Source: Flavobacterium nitrogenifigens
GTDB lineage: Bacteria; Bacteroidota; Bacteroidia; Flavobacteriales; Flavobacteriaceae
Reading direction: 5' to 3'
DNA: 64,000 nt
Assembly: GCF_003254565.1 (NCBI RefSeq)
Contig: NZ_QJRI01000171.1
Location: forward strand, 62,001 to 126,000
Below are positions 9,309 to 15,866 of this stretch, in pieces. The translations under genes were made by a program, and so were the position numbers. Every line of letters begins with the position of its first letter. The stretch's first letter is position 1. The notes beneath the pieces are model-generated. The model ran no database searches and had not been told where the DNA came from. It saw only the letters and a program-made list of their open reading frames with translations.

Positions 9309-9360
9309 CACGAGCATCTCGCTCGTGAGCCAAAGATTGTATGCACGAGCGAGACGTTCC
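9308..9360. repeat. Short hairpin repeat after the membrane module
   Basis: TCTCGCTCGTG (9317-9327) is the exact reverse complement of CACGAGCGAGA (9344-9354). The left arm also contains a smaller internal hairpin (CACGAGCATCTCGCTCGTG). There is no T-run, so it is more like a REP-type intergenic element than a terminator. Confidence 0.65.
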
Positions 9361-9488
9361 CGCCAGCAAAGGAGATATTCTTTACTATTTGAAAGATAGT
9401 AAAGTAATTCACTGATTACGGATTCCCATAAAACATCTAACAATCAGCTTGTTAATTTTGAATATTATAAACTTTTAAATATTAAAAA

Positions 9489-9767
9489 ATGGCAAATTTT
9501 GGCAGAGACGCATTAAGATTTAAGTATTCGTGGACAACTACAGAAGGAGATAGTAAAAAAGTTATTGGGTACCCAGATAATATTTTACTTAATAGAGATG
9601 AAGGTTATGAAGTATTACATTTTATCAACAAATACATGACAACTAGAAATCTCAATAATACATTAACAAATTTTAATATTATTGAAAATTCAATTAAGAC
9701 AACTGTACCTTCAAATCTAAGAAGTCAAGCTAATATAAAAGCTTGGTTGGATAGTAACTTAAAGTAA
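9489..9767 (+). CDS. Small protein of unknown function (92 aa)
   Basis: A complete ORF starting with ATG and followed closely by a terminator, so it is probably a real gene. The N-terminal half is aromatic and polar (FKYSWTTTEGDSKKVIGYP). The C-terminal part is Asn/Thr-rich with a predicted terminal helix (QANIKAWLDSNLK). No signal peptide, membrane segment or familiar motif is visible. It lies 180 bases after the unknown membrane pair in the same direction, separated by the 9308 hairpin. Whether it belongs to that module cannot be decided from the sequence. Confidence 0.6.
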   Translation: MANFGRDALRFKYSWTTTEGDSKKVIGYPDNILLNRDEGYEVLHFINKYMTTRNLNNTLTNFNIIENSIKTTVPSNLRSQANIKAWLDSNLK

Positions 9768-9797
9768 TGAATAAAATTAATTTTCTTTGAAAAAACA

Positions 9798-9831
9798 GAA
9801 AACCTCGACCTTAAAAAAATCGAGGTTTTTC
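9798..9831 (+). terminator. Rho-independent terminator
   Basis: AAAACCTCGA (9799-9808) pairs with TCGAGGTTTT (9819-9828), with flanking A and T runs on both sides, so it could act in both directions. It closes the unknown module on the plus strand and also faces the minus-strand small ORF at 9845. Confidence 0.85.
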
Positions 9832-9844
9832 CATTTTCTAAACC

Positions 9845-10024
9845 TTACTCCTCACTCAAATAAGGATTCAAAATCTCCGCCAATTCATTGAGCCAATAAT
9901 AATTGTCTTCAAAATTGATTAGTCCGATTTGAAGGGTTTCGTGTTGTCGCATTATGGCGAGAGCTAAAATGCAATTTACTTGTCTTAAGATTTTAGTCCT
10001 ATCTTCTGGATCTATAAAAAACAT
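9845..10024 (-). CDS. Small ORF (59 aa), possibly a gene remnant
   Basis: On the minus strand an ATG at 10024 opens a 59-residue frame that begins MFFIDPEDRTKILRQ and ends NELAEILNPYLSEE. The composition looks like real protein: regular helices, no low complexity, and an acidic C-terminus typical of a native stop. Upstream of the ATG the sequence turns at once (10029) into a 276-bp repeat. The frame may therefore be the surviving C-terminal part of a longer gene, or a genuine small gene whose promoter lies in the repeat. The product is not recognised. Confidence 0.4.
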   Translation of the reverse strand: MFFIDPEDRTKILRQVNCILALAIMRQHETLQIGLINFEDNYYWLNELAEILNPYLSEE

Positions 10025-10028
10025 GAAG

Positions 10029-10304
10029 CATTTGTCACCTGAGCGATCCTAAGGCTTCGAGAAAAACTACGCAATCATCTTAAAACATAGCCTCTGGTTT
10101 CAACCAGAGGAACGCAAAGATTGATCCTCATTTTATTTAAAAAATCAATTGCCTCCAGTTTTAACTGGAAGTATCAATGAAAGCTGGAAAAAAGGGCTTT
10201 AGCCAAATGCTCATTTTAGCTAAAGTCCTGTTTCGATAAACATTACCAAATCCCCTAGTTAAAACTAGGCGCTATTCATTGCCAATCTTTGTAGAGCTAC
10301 TTGC
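10029..10304. repeat. 276-bp direct repeat, copy A
   Basis: Nearly the same order of segments recurs at 10412-10688: a stretch related to tttgtcannctgagcgatcc, then the hairpin CCTCTGGTTTCAACCAGAGG, then paired CCTCCAGTTTTAACTGGAGG-like, GGCTTTAGCC/GGCTAAAGCC and CCCCTAGTTAAAACTAGGGG-like hairpins. The end is ccaatctttgtagagctacttgc in both. No ORF or transposase is present. Copy A has diverged more at the hairpin loops and arms than copy B. Confidence 0.85.
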
Positions 10305-10411
10305 GGAGATTTCTCCCTTCGGTCGAAATGACAAACTATGTGGAAAAGCCCAATCTTAGCGGTTTTTCGCCTGTGATGCTTCGTCCCTCACGATGACAAA
10401 CTGCATGTAAA

Positions 10412-10688
10412 CATTTGTCAAACTGAGCGATCCCGAAGCTTCGGGAGAAGCCCCGCAATCATTTTAAAACATAGCCTCTGGTTTCAACCAGAGGAACACA
10501 AAGATTAATCCTTATTTTAATTTAAAAAATCAATTGCCTCCAGTTTTAACTGGAGGTATAAATAAAAGCTGGAAAAAAGGCTTTAGCCAAATGCACATTT
10601 TGGCTAAAGCCCTGTTTCTATAAACATTATCAAATCCCCTAGTTAAAACTAGGGGCTATTCATTGCCAATCTTTGTAGAGCTACTTGC
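10412..10688. repeat. 277-bp direct repeat, copy B
   Basis: Second copy of the element at 10029, with better-preserved hairpins (AAGCTTCGGGAGAAGCC region, CCCCTAGTTAAAACTAGGGG). The 107 bases between the copies (10305-10411) hold another degraded relative with gatgcttcgtccctcacgatgacaaactg. A fragment of the same family, with GGCTTTGGGC/GGCTAAAGCC and CCCCCAGCTAAAGCTGGAGG, is found at 13330-13420. From 10689 to 10824 only AT-rich DNA is seen. Confidence 0.85.
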
Positions 10689-10824
10689 TAACTACTTCTT
10701 ACAATTTCTTTTATAATTTCACAAAAAAACCTTATTTTAGTATAAAAAAAACTTCTAGAGGTAAAATGGATAAAATCTCCTGTTTTAAATTTATAGGCCT
10801 CGAGATCAATAAATACCACTTCTT

Positions 10825-11166
10825 ATGCCATTAACAAAAAAAATTACAGAATTAGTGTCCAAAAAATATAACACCAATATTACTATTATGGGTGATTATG
10901 AGGGCAGCAACAATACTTCTATTCTTGATGATACCAATGGAACCATTTTAGTTGTTTCAGATCGAGATCAATTTTATTTCAAAGACCAGAATCGCAATCT
11001 CTGGCTGTCAGTTCTAGACCCATTTCATATCGATGGAAAACAGCATCATCCTGAACTTGGCGATTCCTACACACTCAATCACGGAGTACAATACAGTTTT
11101 ACGACAAAAGAAGCAATCATAGATATGGCTTCTAGTTATTTCGAAAAACATAGTGATTTCGTATAA
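10825..11166 (+). CDS. Unknown small soluble protein (113 aa)
   Basis: A complete ATG-started frame with normal amino acid composition. It opens with LTKKITELVSKKYNTNITIMGDY and contains a likely beta-rich core (TILVVSDRDQFYFKDQNRNLWLSVLDPF). It has an Asp/His-rich loop (HIDGKQHHPELGDSY) and ends in a helix. No signal peptide or membrane segment is seen. I do not recognise the family. It stands alone between the repeat region and an AraC regulator 93 bases downstream, and could be cotranscribed with that gene, although a 16-bp palindrome lies between them. Confidence 0.6.
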   Translation: MPLTKKITELVSKKYNTNITIMGDYEGSNNTSILDDTNGTILVVSDRDQFYFKDQNRNLWLSVLDPFHIDGKQHHPELGDSYTLNHGVQYSFTTKEAIIDMASSYFEKHSDFV

Positions 11167-11219
11167 AAAAGTGAAAAAGATCTTTTTTAAGTACAAAATA
11201 ACTTTGCAAAATCTTAGTT

Positions 11220-11235
11220 CCCGATAGCTATCGGG
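11220..11235. repeat. 16-bp palindrome CCCGATAGCTATCGGG, copy 1
   Basis: Perfect palindrome. The identical 16 bases occur at 20350-20365, 20463-20478 and 46501-46516. Here it sits between two plus-strand genes, 24 bases before the AraC start. Confidence 0.9.
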
Positions 11236-11259
11236 ATTTCGCATATAAATCAAAAACAA

Positions 11260-12054
11260 ATGATTGATATTAAGACGTTTGAACAGGCAGAAGATTTAAA
11301 ATATCCTAGACGCGTATTAAAATATGTGCTGCTATTTTGCACATCGGGCGAAATAACGCTTTCGGTGGATGAAAACGAATATCTAATTACCAAAAATTCG
11401 GTCTTAACGATAACGTCTGGTCAAATTCATTTTATAAAAAACAGCAGCAATGCAACTGGATTTGTTCTTGAATTTACTTATGATTTCTTCTGTAAAAACG
11501 ATAATGACATTGAGCTGATTTTCCACAACAGCTTGTTCTGCCATTTTGCAATGAATGAAGTGATAAAAGTAGATGACGACAAATTAGTTGTAGATGCTTT
11601 AGAGCTTATTCAGCAGGAAATTGCCCAAAAACCGTATCAATACCTCATCTCTATTCATTCTAGAATTCAATTGATTTTAATCGAAATTAATCGCTCTAAA
11701 ATAAAACTGGGAGAAGAAATCTACAAACCAGACGCTTTGTTTCTTCATTTTCTGGAAGCTATTCGCGGTAATTTTGACAAAAATCTTTCGGTAAATGAAT
11801 TTGCCGATTTAATTGGCACCACCGAAGCCAAATTAAACGAACTCTCCAAACTGCATTGCAACAAAACCGCACAAAATATCATCTTCGGATTGATCATTTC
11901 TGAAGCAAAACGTTTGTTTACGTACGAGAAATTATCGGTAAAAGAAACCGCTTATGCTTTAGGTTTTAATGATCCTTTCTATTTTTCGAACTTCTTTAAA
12001 AAACACACTAATATTTCTCCAAAATCTTATAAAGAGAAAGTTGTTCAGCTGTAA
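11260..12054 (+). CDS. AraC-family transcriptional regulator
   Basis: A 264-residue regulator. Residues 1-150 form a cupin-like sensor half (ITLSVDENEYLITKNSVLTITSGQIHFI). Residues about 160-262 form the double helix-turn-helix: the first at NLSVNEFADLIGTTEAKLNELSK, the second at LSVKETAYALGFNDPFYFSNFF, followed by the family signature KKHTNISPKSYKE. The next plus-strand genes encode a DoxX protein and a cupin. These are common redox or aromatic-compound stress targets of such regulators, but the link is only positional. Its gene ends just before a 25-bp-armed hairpin repeat. Confidence 0.92.
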   Translation: MIDIKTFEQAEDLKYPRRVLKYVLLFCTSGEITLSVDENEYLITKNSVLTITSGQIHFIKNSSNATGFVLEFTYDFFCKNDNDIELIFHNSLFCHFAMNEVIKVDDDKLVVDALELIQQEIAQKPYQYLISIHSRIQLILIEINRSKIKLGEEIYKPDALFLHFLEAIRGNFDKNLSVNEFADLIGTTEAKLNELSKLHCNKTAQNIIFGLIISEAKRLFTYEKLSVKETAYALGFNDPFYFSNFFKKHTNISPKSYKEKVVQL

Positions 12055-12081
12055 CGTTTTTTTCTTTAGTATTGAAAATTG

Positions 12082-12158
12082 CTCGCAAAGTCGCAGAGTC
12101 GCAAAGCATTTTCTTTAAGCTTTATTACTAAAACTTTGTGACTCTGCGACTTTTCGAG
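12082..12158. repeat. Hairpin of the cgcaaagtcgc family
   Basis: A left arm of 25 bases (12082-12106, built from ctcgcaaagtcgcagag units) pairs almost perfectly with a right arm of 25 bases (12134-12158). The arms are themselves made of degenerate short direct repeats. Related elements lie at 22097-22261 and 46007-46345. The rest of 12159-12304 is AT-rich without a gene. Confidence 0.8.
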
Positions 12159-12304
12159 ATTAAATAAAAACATTGTGCCTTTGTTTTTTATTGCAATCGC
12201 ACTGTACACAAAACTTAATTACATGCTTTTTCCAAGATTCTCTATTCTTTAAAAAGCACCACTGCCCGATCTTTGTATCTGATTAATTACTAATACAATA
12301 GTTT

Positions 12305-12730
12305 ATGAAAAGATATCAAGATTATGCCATTTTGCTTTTACGAATTGCAATGGCAATTGGATTTTTATCTGCCGTTTCAAGTCGGTTGGGTTTGCTTGGG
12401 AAACGATCTTCGGGCTGGGAAAATTTTCTGTCTTACGCCGAAAGTGTAAATTCTTTTTTACCTAAAAGTTTTATTCCGTCAATCGCAATTATAAGCACTT
12501 TTCTAGAGTCCTTATTTGCTGTTTTATTGCTGATCGGGTATCAGACCAGAAAAACGGCTATGGGCGCTTCTATCTTAACTTTTCTATTTGCGTTGGCAAT
12601 GACTTATTCCTTCGGAATAAAAGATCCTCTCGATTATTCTGTATTTGTCTTTTCTATGGGCGCTTTTCTCTTAGCCACCGCAGACAAATACCGATGGAGT
12701 TTGGATGAGTATCTTTTAAGAATCAAATAA
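12305..12730 (+). CDS. DoxX-family inner membrane protein
   Basis: A 141-residue protein with four hydrophobic helices (about 8-28, 56-78, 82-100, 107-125). The first contains LLRIAMAIGFLSAVSSRLG, the usual DoxX start (R-x-x-x-G-x-x-F). The helix 2-3 region LESLFAVLLLIGYQTRKTAMGA also fits PF07681/DoxX-like proteins. The biochemical role in bacteria is poorly settled; quinone-related or redox-homeostasis roles have been proposed for relatives. The gene lies between an AraC regulator and a cupin, all on the plus strand, and is followed by a 137-bp repeat. Confidence 0.85.
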   Translation: MKRYQDYAILLLRIAMAIGFLSAVSSRLGLLGKRSSGWENFLSYAESVNSFLPKSFIPSIAIISTFLESLFAVLLLIGYQTRKTAMGASILTFLFALAMTYSFGIKDPLDYSVFVFSMGAFLLATADKYRWSLDEYLLRIK

Positions 12731-12753
12731 CTCCTTTGGTTTACAAAAAAATC

Positions 12754-12890
12754 TAACACATAGAAACATAGATTATAAAATATTAGAAAAAAGGCAATTT
12801 AAAAAAAATAGATTTTCACACATATCTATGTTTATTAATGTAAGTGAAACGCCTTTATAAGTTTACTAACTCTATGTTTCTATGTGTTTA
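12754..12890 (+). repeat. 137-bp hairpin-ended dispersed repeat, copy 2
   Basis: The left end is TAACACATAGAAACATAG and the right end CTATGTTTCTATGTGTTTA. The centre reads TTTCACACATATCTATG, then GTGAAACGCCTTT. It lies between the DoxX and cupin genes. A TAAATTTG box at 12917-12924 lies between its right end and the cupin start. Confidence 0.9.
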
Positions 12891-12931
12891 AATAATTATT
12901 CAACAACGTAACAAATTAAATTTGAATACAT

Positions 12932-13276
12932 ATGGAAACTAAAATCACAAAAAGCAACGAATTAGAGTGGAAACCTCTTCAAGAAGAAGGTGTAAAAACA
13001 GACGGAATTTATGCTAAAGTATTACGCTTTGATGCCTCTACTAACCGTCCTCCAACTTTTTTTTTAAAGTTTGAACCCGGTGCTTCATACCCGAATCATG
13101 TTCATCCAGCGGGCGAAGAAATCTATGTTCTAGAAGGCGAAGTACGCTCTGGAAAAGACCAACTAAAAGCAGGCGATTATTTGTACATGCCCCCAGGAAG
13201 CACGCATTCTGTGTTTTCTAGAACTGGCTGTACGCTTTTGTTTATGATTCCTGAAGAGGTTGTCATTTTGAAGTAA
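12932..13276 (+). CDS. Cupin-domain protein (small, anti-sigma ChrR-like cupin)
   Basis: A 114-residue single-cupin protein. Motif 1 is PNHVHPAGEEIYVLEGEV (about 57-74), with the His-x-His...Glu metal ligands. Motif 2 is LYMPPGSTHSV (about 90-100), with the last His ligand. The spacing is that of a compact Cupin_2/ChrR-type fold. It has no signal peptide and is therefore cytoplasmic. The reaction, if any, cannot be read from the sequence. It follows the DoxX gene, with the 137-bp repeat between them. From 13277 to 13438 no gene is seen, only a fragment of the 10029-type repeat. Confidence 0.88.
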   Translation: METKITKSNELEWKPLQEEGVKTDGIYAKVLRFDASTNRPPTFFLKFEPGASYPNHVHPAGEEIYVLEGEVRSGKDQLKAGDYLYMPPGSTHSVFSRTGCTLLFMIPEEVVILK

Positions 13277-13438
13277 ACAAAATATCTAGTAGCCAACCTC
13301 TTTAGCTACAGACTTATTCGTAATTCTTTGTTTAGGCTTTGGGCAAATCTATTTTTGGCTAAAGCCTTTTTCTATTACTAAATTATTACCCCCCAGCTAA
13401 AGCTGGAGGCAATTTAGATAATTGATTTTCTTCTGTAC

Positions 13439-13867
13439 TTACCTCAAATCCTTTTTAATAACCAAATATTTCAAATCTGTTTTCCCTGCATTACTAATTC
13501 CGTGTTCGGCATTTGGCGGACAATAGAAACTGGTATTTGGACCCGCTGTAACGGTTTTTCCGTCTAAAAAGAATTCGGCAGTTCCTTCTAAGATATAGAA
13601 AAACTCTTCTTCAGGATGGTGATGTGGCGCGTGCGTAGATTTTCCAGGTTCGACAATACTCATTTTTAAAGTGTTTTCTTGAGTGAAATCTTTATTGGCA
13701 AACCAATATTGGTAACCTACTTTGGTTTTAGTGGCTTTGTTTATATCAAAATGGTTGACACAATTTTCTATTGTGTATTGTGGAGTTTCTTTTTTGGTTT
13801 CCTGAGAAAAGGTTTGCTGGAAAACTAAAACAGTAATTGTGGTTTTTAGGATAGTTAGCGTTTTCAT
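13439..13867 (-). CDS. Secreted or periplasmic cupin protein
   Basis: The ATG at 13867 is preferred to the longer frame from 13906 because it starts a signal peptide (MKTLTILKTTITVLVFQQTFSQ, cleavage near SQ-E). Mature protein is about 120 residues with one cupin: STHAPHHHPEEEFFYILEGTAEF (His/His/Glu ligands) and FYCPPNAEHGISNAG (final His). A compact cupin with a signal peptide suggests an envelope-located metal-binding protein. It faces the cupin at 12932 tail to tail, and the two are distant relatives. No reaction can be assigned. Confidence 0.85.
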   Translation of the reverse strand: MKTLTILKTTITVLVFQQTFSQETKKETPQYTIENCVNHFDINKATKTKVGYQYWFANKDFTQENTLKMSIVEPGKSTHAPHHHPEEEFFYILEGTAEFFLDGKTVTAGPNTSFYCPPNAEHGISNAGKTDLKYLVIKKDLR

Positions 13868-13993
13868 TTTTTTTATTGTAATGTTACGAAAAAATGCAAT
13901 TTGCAATTGCGAAGAAAGAAATAAATTATAGAGTTAACATGTAAATTAGACTTTTGTCTTAACTTTGTTGATTAACTTTAGTAAATTAATATC

Positions 13994-14221
13994 ATGCAAG
14001 CAATTAACATCACAGCATATACAGAAGATGCTTCTCAAATTGAAGCTGTAAAAGCTTTTATGAAAGCGCTAAAGATCAAATTTGAGATAGCAAATGTAAA
14101 ACCATATGAGTTATCTGAAGAACAACAAAATATCTTAAATGATCAAGTTATTTCAGATAAAAGCCTATATACAGACGCTGACTCTGTTTATACCGATTTA
14201 AAAAAGAAGTATGAATTATAA
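13994..14221 (+). CDS. Antitoxin of a RelE/ParE-type toxin-antitoxin pair
   Basis: A 75-residue acidic protein with a short N-terminal beta strand (INITAYTEDASQIEAVKAF), then helices and a C-terminal tail (SDKSLYTDADSVYTDLKKKYEL) of the kind that wraps a RelE/ParE toxin. Similar 70-75-residue proteins precede RelE-like genes across Bacteroidota. The final 11 bases overlap the start of the toxin gene, a normal arrangement for antitoxin-first operons. A TAACTTTG box at 13960-13967 could be the promoter. Antitoxin identity rests mainly on position, size and overlap. Confidence 0.8.
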   Translation: MQAINITAYTEDASQIEAVKAFMKALKIKFEIANVKPYELSEEQQNILNDQVISDKSLYTDADSVYTDLKKKYEL

Positions 14222-14510
14222 GATTATAGTTTCTCCAATAGCATTAACAAATATTGAAGAAGCCTTAGAATATTATATTTTAAAAGTTAGCAAAAAAGTT
14301 GCCCTTGATTTTCTTAATGATTATAAAAAGGTTTACAAAGCCTTACAGATAAATCCTTTTTATCAATTTCACGATACTAATTATCGTTATCTTCCATTTA
14401 AAAAATTTCCATACGTGGCATTTTTCATAGTCGATGAATTGTCAAAAACGGTATTTTTAAATGCTATTTTTCATACTTCGCAAAATCCAGAAAAATATCC
14501 TGTAAGATAA
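14211..14510 (+). CDS. RelE/ParE-family toxin
   Basis: A 99-residue protein with the ParE/RelE fold pattern: strand KIIVSPIALTNI, a long two-helix hairpin (EEALEYYILKVSKKVALDFLNDYKKVYKAL), then the beta sheet IRYLPFKKFPYVAFFIVDE-like region and a last strand VFLNAIFHTSQNPEKY. The R-Y-L-P-x-x-x-F-P-Y-x-x-F-F pattern is typical of the ParE side of the superfamily, whose members poison gyrase, while RelE cleaves mRNA on the ribosome. Which activity applies cannot be told. Overlap with the antitoxin implies coupling. Confidence 0.87.
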   Translation: MNYKIIVSPIALTNIEEALEYYILKVSKKVALDFLNDYKKVYKALQINPFYQFHDTNYRYLPFKKFPYVAFFIVDELSKTVFLNAIFHTSQNPEKYPVR

Positions 14511-14688
14511 GAATTATCGATTATAATTGAGGCTTCAACTTCAATCAGCCTGACAGAGATTTTGCAATTTCTTTTTACGTATTATTTAGTTGCGAAACCT
14601 AATCTTTGTCGATTTACGAGTGTGATCCTTCGTTCCTCAGGATGACAAACTGCGAGTTAAAATCTAATGAAAAATACAAGTTCTCTCC

Positions 14689-14757
14689 TAGCCCCGATCG
14701 AAATGGTATCCTTTTATGCCGGGGTTCGGCATAAAAGATATAATGTAGAGCGGGACA
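14689..14757 (+). ncRNA. Structured repeat element resembling Flavo-1
   Basis: The segment starts TAGCCCCGAT and ends GCGGGAC, which can pair, and encloses a strong hairpin: TATCCTTTTATGCC (14707-14720) against GGCATAAAAGATA (14729-14741) with loop GGGGTTC. From memory this resembles the very common Flavobacterial element catalogued as Flavo-1; a covariance-model search would decide. The surrounding gap (14511-14912) otherwise holds a cgagtgtgatccttcg-type repeat and no gene. Confidence 0.5.
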
Positions 14758-14891
14758 AATGGTCCTGAAAACCTAAAAAGTTCTGCTTCCTAAAAAAATT
14801 ATATCGGCAAAAACTTCAATAAAATAAAGACTTAACAAAGCTTTTTTAAAATACTTATTGCACGATAAGAAAATATTATGATAAAAATATT

Positions 14892-14933
14892 TTGAAATTC
14901 GAAAATCTGCCATACATTTGCCTAACAGTGTTA
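14892..14933 (+). promoter_or_regulatory. tetR promoter with operator at the start site
   Basis: TTG at 14892-14894 and TACATTTG at 14913-14920 are separated by 18 bases, the Bacteroidota sigma-A spacing. The palindrome TAACAGTGTTA (14923-14933) sits where transcription should begin. The same palindrome, with small changes, occurs four times before the RND operon downstream, so it is the likely TetR operator and implies autoregulation. Confidence 0.75.
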
Positions 14934-14955
14934 AACGATTTAATACTTGAATACA

Positions 14956-15549
14956 ATGGCTAGCAAAGATCGAATTTTAAGACAAAAAGAAGAGACAAGA
15001 AATAATATTCTTGGCGCTGCTTATGATATCGTAAAAGATGAAGGCTGGAATGGTTTGAGTATGCGTAAAATTGCCGACAGAATCGAATATACTGCTCCTA
15101 TTATTTATGAATATTTCTCGAATAAAGAAGCAATATTAGAAGAACTGACAGGCAAAGGTTTTTTAAAACTGGCTAAAGAGTTGCAGACTGCAAAAGACAA
15201 GTTTGAAAAACCCGAAGATCAGTTAGAAGCCATGTGGATGACTTATTGGGATTTCGCTTTTACTAATACTGAAATGTATCAACTTATGTTTGGTGTTCAA
15301 ATGACGTGCTGTGCACAGCGATGTTCGGCTCAGGAAGCACCTTACAAATTGTTTACTGGGGTTATTGCTGAAATTATGAAAGACAGCAATCCTAGTGAAG
15401 ATATCATCAAACAAAAATATTTTACTTTCTTTTCTGTTATTCATGGTTTAATCGCCATCAACATCATTAACAAAAGTGATATTTTAGAAACAATAAATGC
15501 TCAGATTTTGAAGGATGCTATTACTGGTATCATCAAATCTATACAATAA
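14956..15549 (+). CDS. TetR/AcrR-family repressor of the adjacent RND pump
   Basis: About 197 residues from the ATG at 14956. The TTG at 14947 is less likely because it adds only three residues. The helix-turn-helix is at about 28-50 (LSMRKIADRIEYTAPIIYEYFSNKEAILEEL). The ligand-binding domain contains an unusual cysteine group, MTCCAQRCSAQ, near residues 116-126. The gene has its own operator-bearing promoter and lies upstream of an RND operon in the same direction, separated by four further copies of the palindrome. This is the classic layout of a pump repressor released by a toxic ligand. The ligand is unknown. Confidence 0.92.
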   Translation: MASKDRILRQKEETRNNILGAAYDIVKDEGWNGLSMRKIADRIEYTAPIIYEYFSNKEAILEELTGKGFLKLAKELQTAKDKFEKPEDQLEAMWMTYWDFAFTNTEMYQLMFGVQMTCCAQRCSAQEAPYKLFTGVIAEIMKDSNPSEDIIKQKYFTFFSVIHGLIAINIINKSDILETINAQILKDAITGIIKSIQ

Positions 15550-15568
15550 AAAAATTTTCAATTTTACT

Positions 15569-15776
15569 TAACAGTGTAAAATGATTTAAACGGGATAACA
15601 TAAAATCCTTTTTTTTATAACTTTCGCTTAACACTGTTAGAAAATTTAATAAAGGTAATAAAAGCTCTTTTTTTAGACTTTTACTTAACAACGTTAGATA
15701 ATTTAATACTGATTTTGAATAAAATTGGAAAGGCTTAACTGTATAGAAATTTGCGCTCTTTTACTTAACAATGTTA
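15569..15776 (+). promoter_or_regulatory. Array of four TetR-type operators before the second RND operon
   Basis: Four related palindromes lie in the 317-base gap: TAACAGTGTAA (15569-15579), TAACACTGTTA (15629-15639), TAACAACGTTA (15686-15696) and TAACAATGTTA (15766-15776). Most share flanks, ctTttACT before and gataATTTAAT after, so they look like imperfect tandem units 57-80 bases apart. The last overlaps a spurious upstream start at 15771, which is one reason to start the adaptor at 15867. No clear TAnnTTTG box was found in the array. Confidence 0.75.
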
Positions 15777-15866
15777 GATAATTTAATTCAATTAAATATG
15801 AATCCCGAGAATGCCAGAATGCCCAAAGAATTAATCCGAGAAAATGTTCAACCAATTAAAACCACA

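Noticed and set aside
10029..10688. Insertion sequence
   Set aside because: No transposase frame, no terminal repeats around the pair, and all of it consists of small hairpins.
15569..15776. CRISPR-like array
   Set aside because: Only four short palindromes with irregular spacing and similar spacers; no cas genes are present.
15771..15866. Longer N-terminus for the adaptor lipoprotein
   Set aside because: It starts inside an operator palindrome and hides the lipobox signal behind 32 residues.
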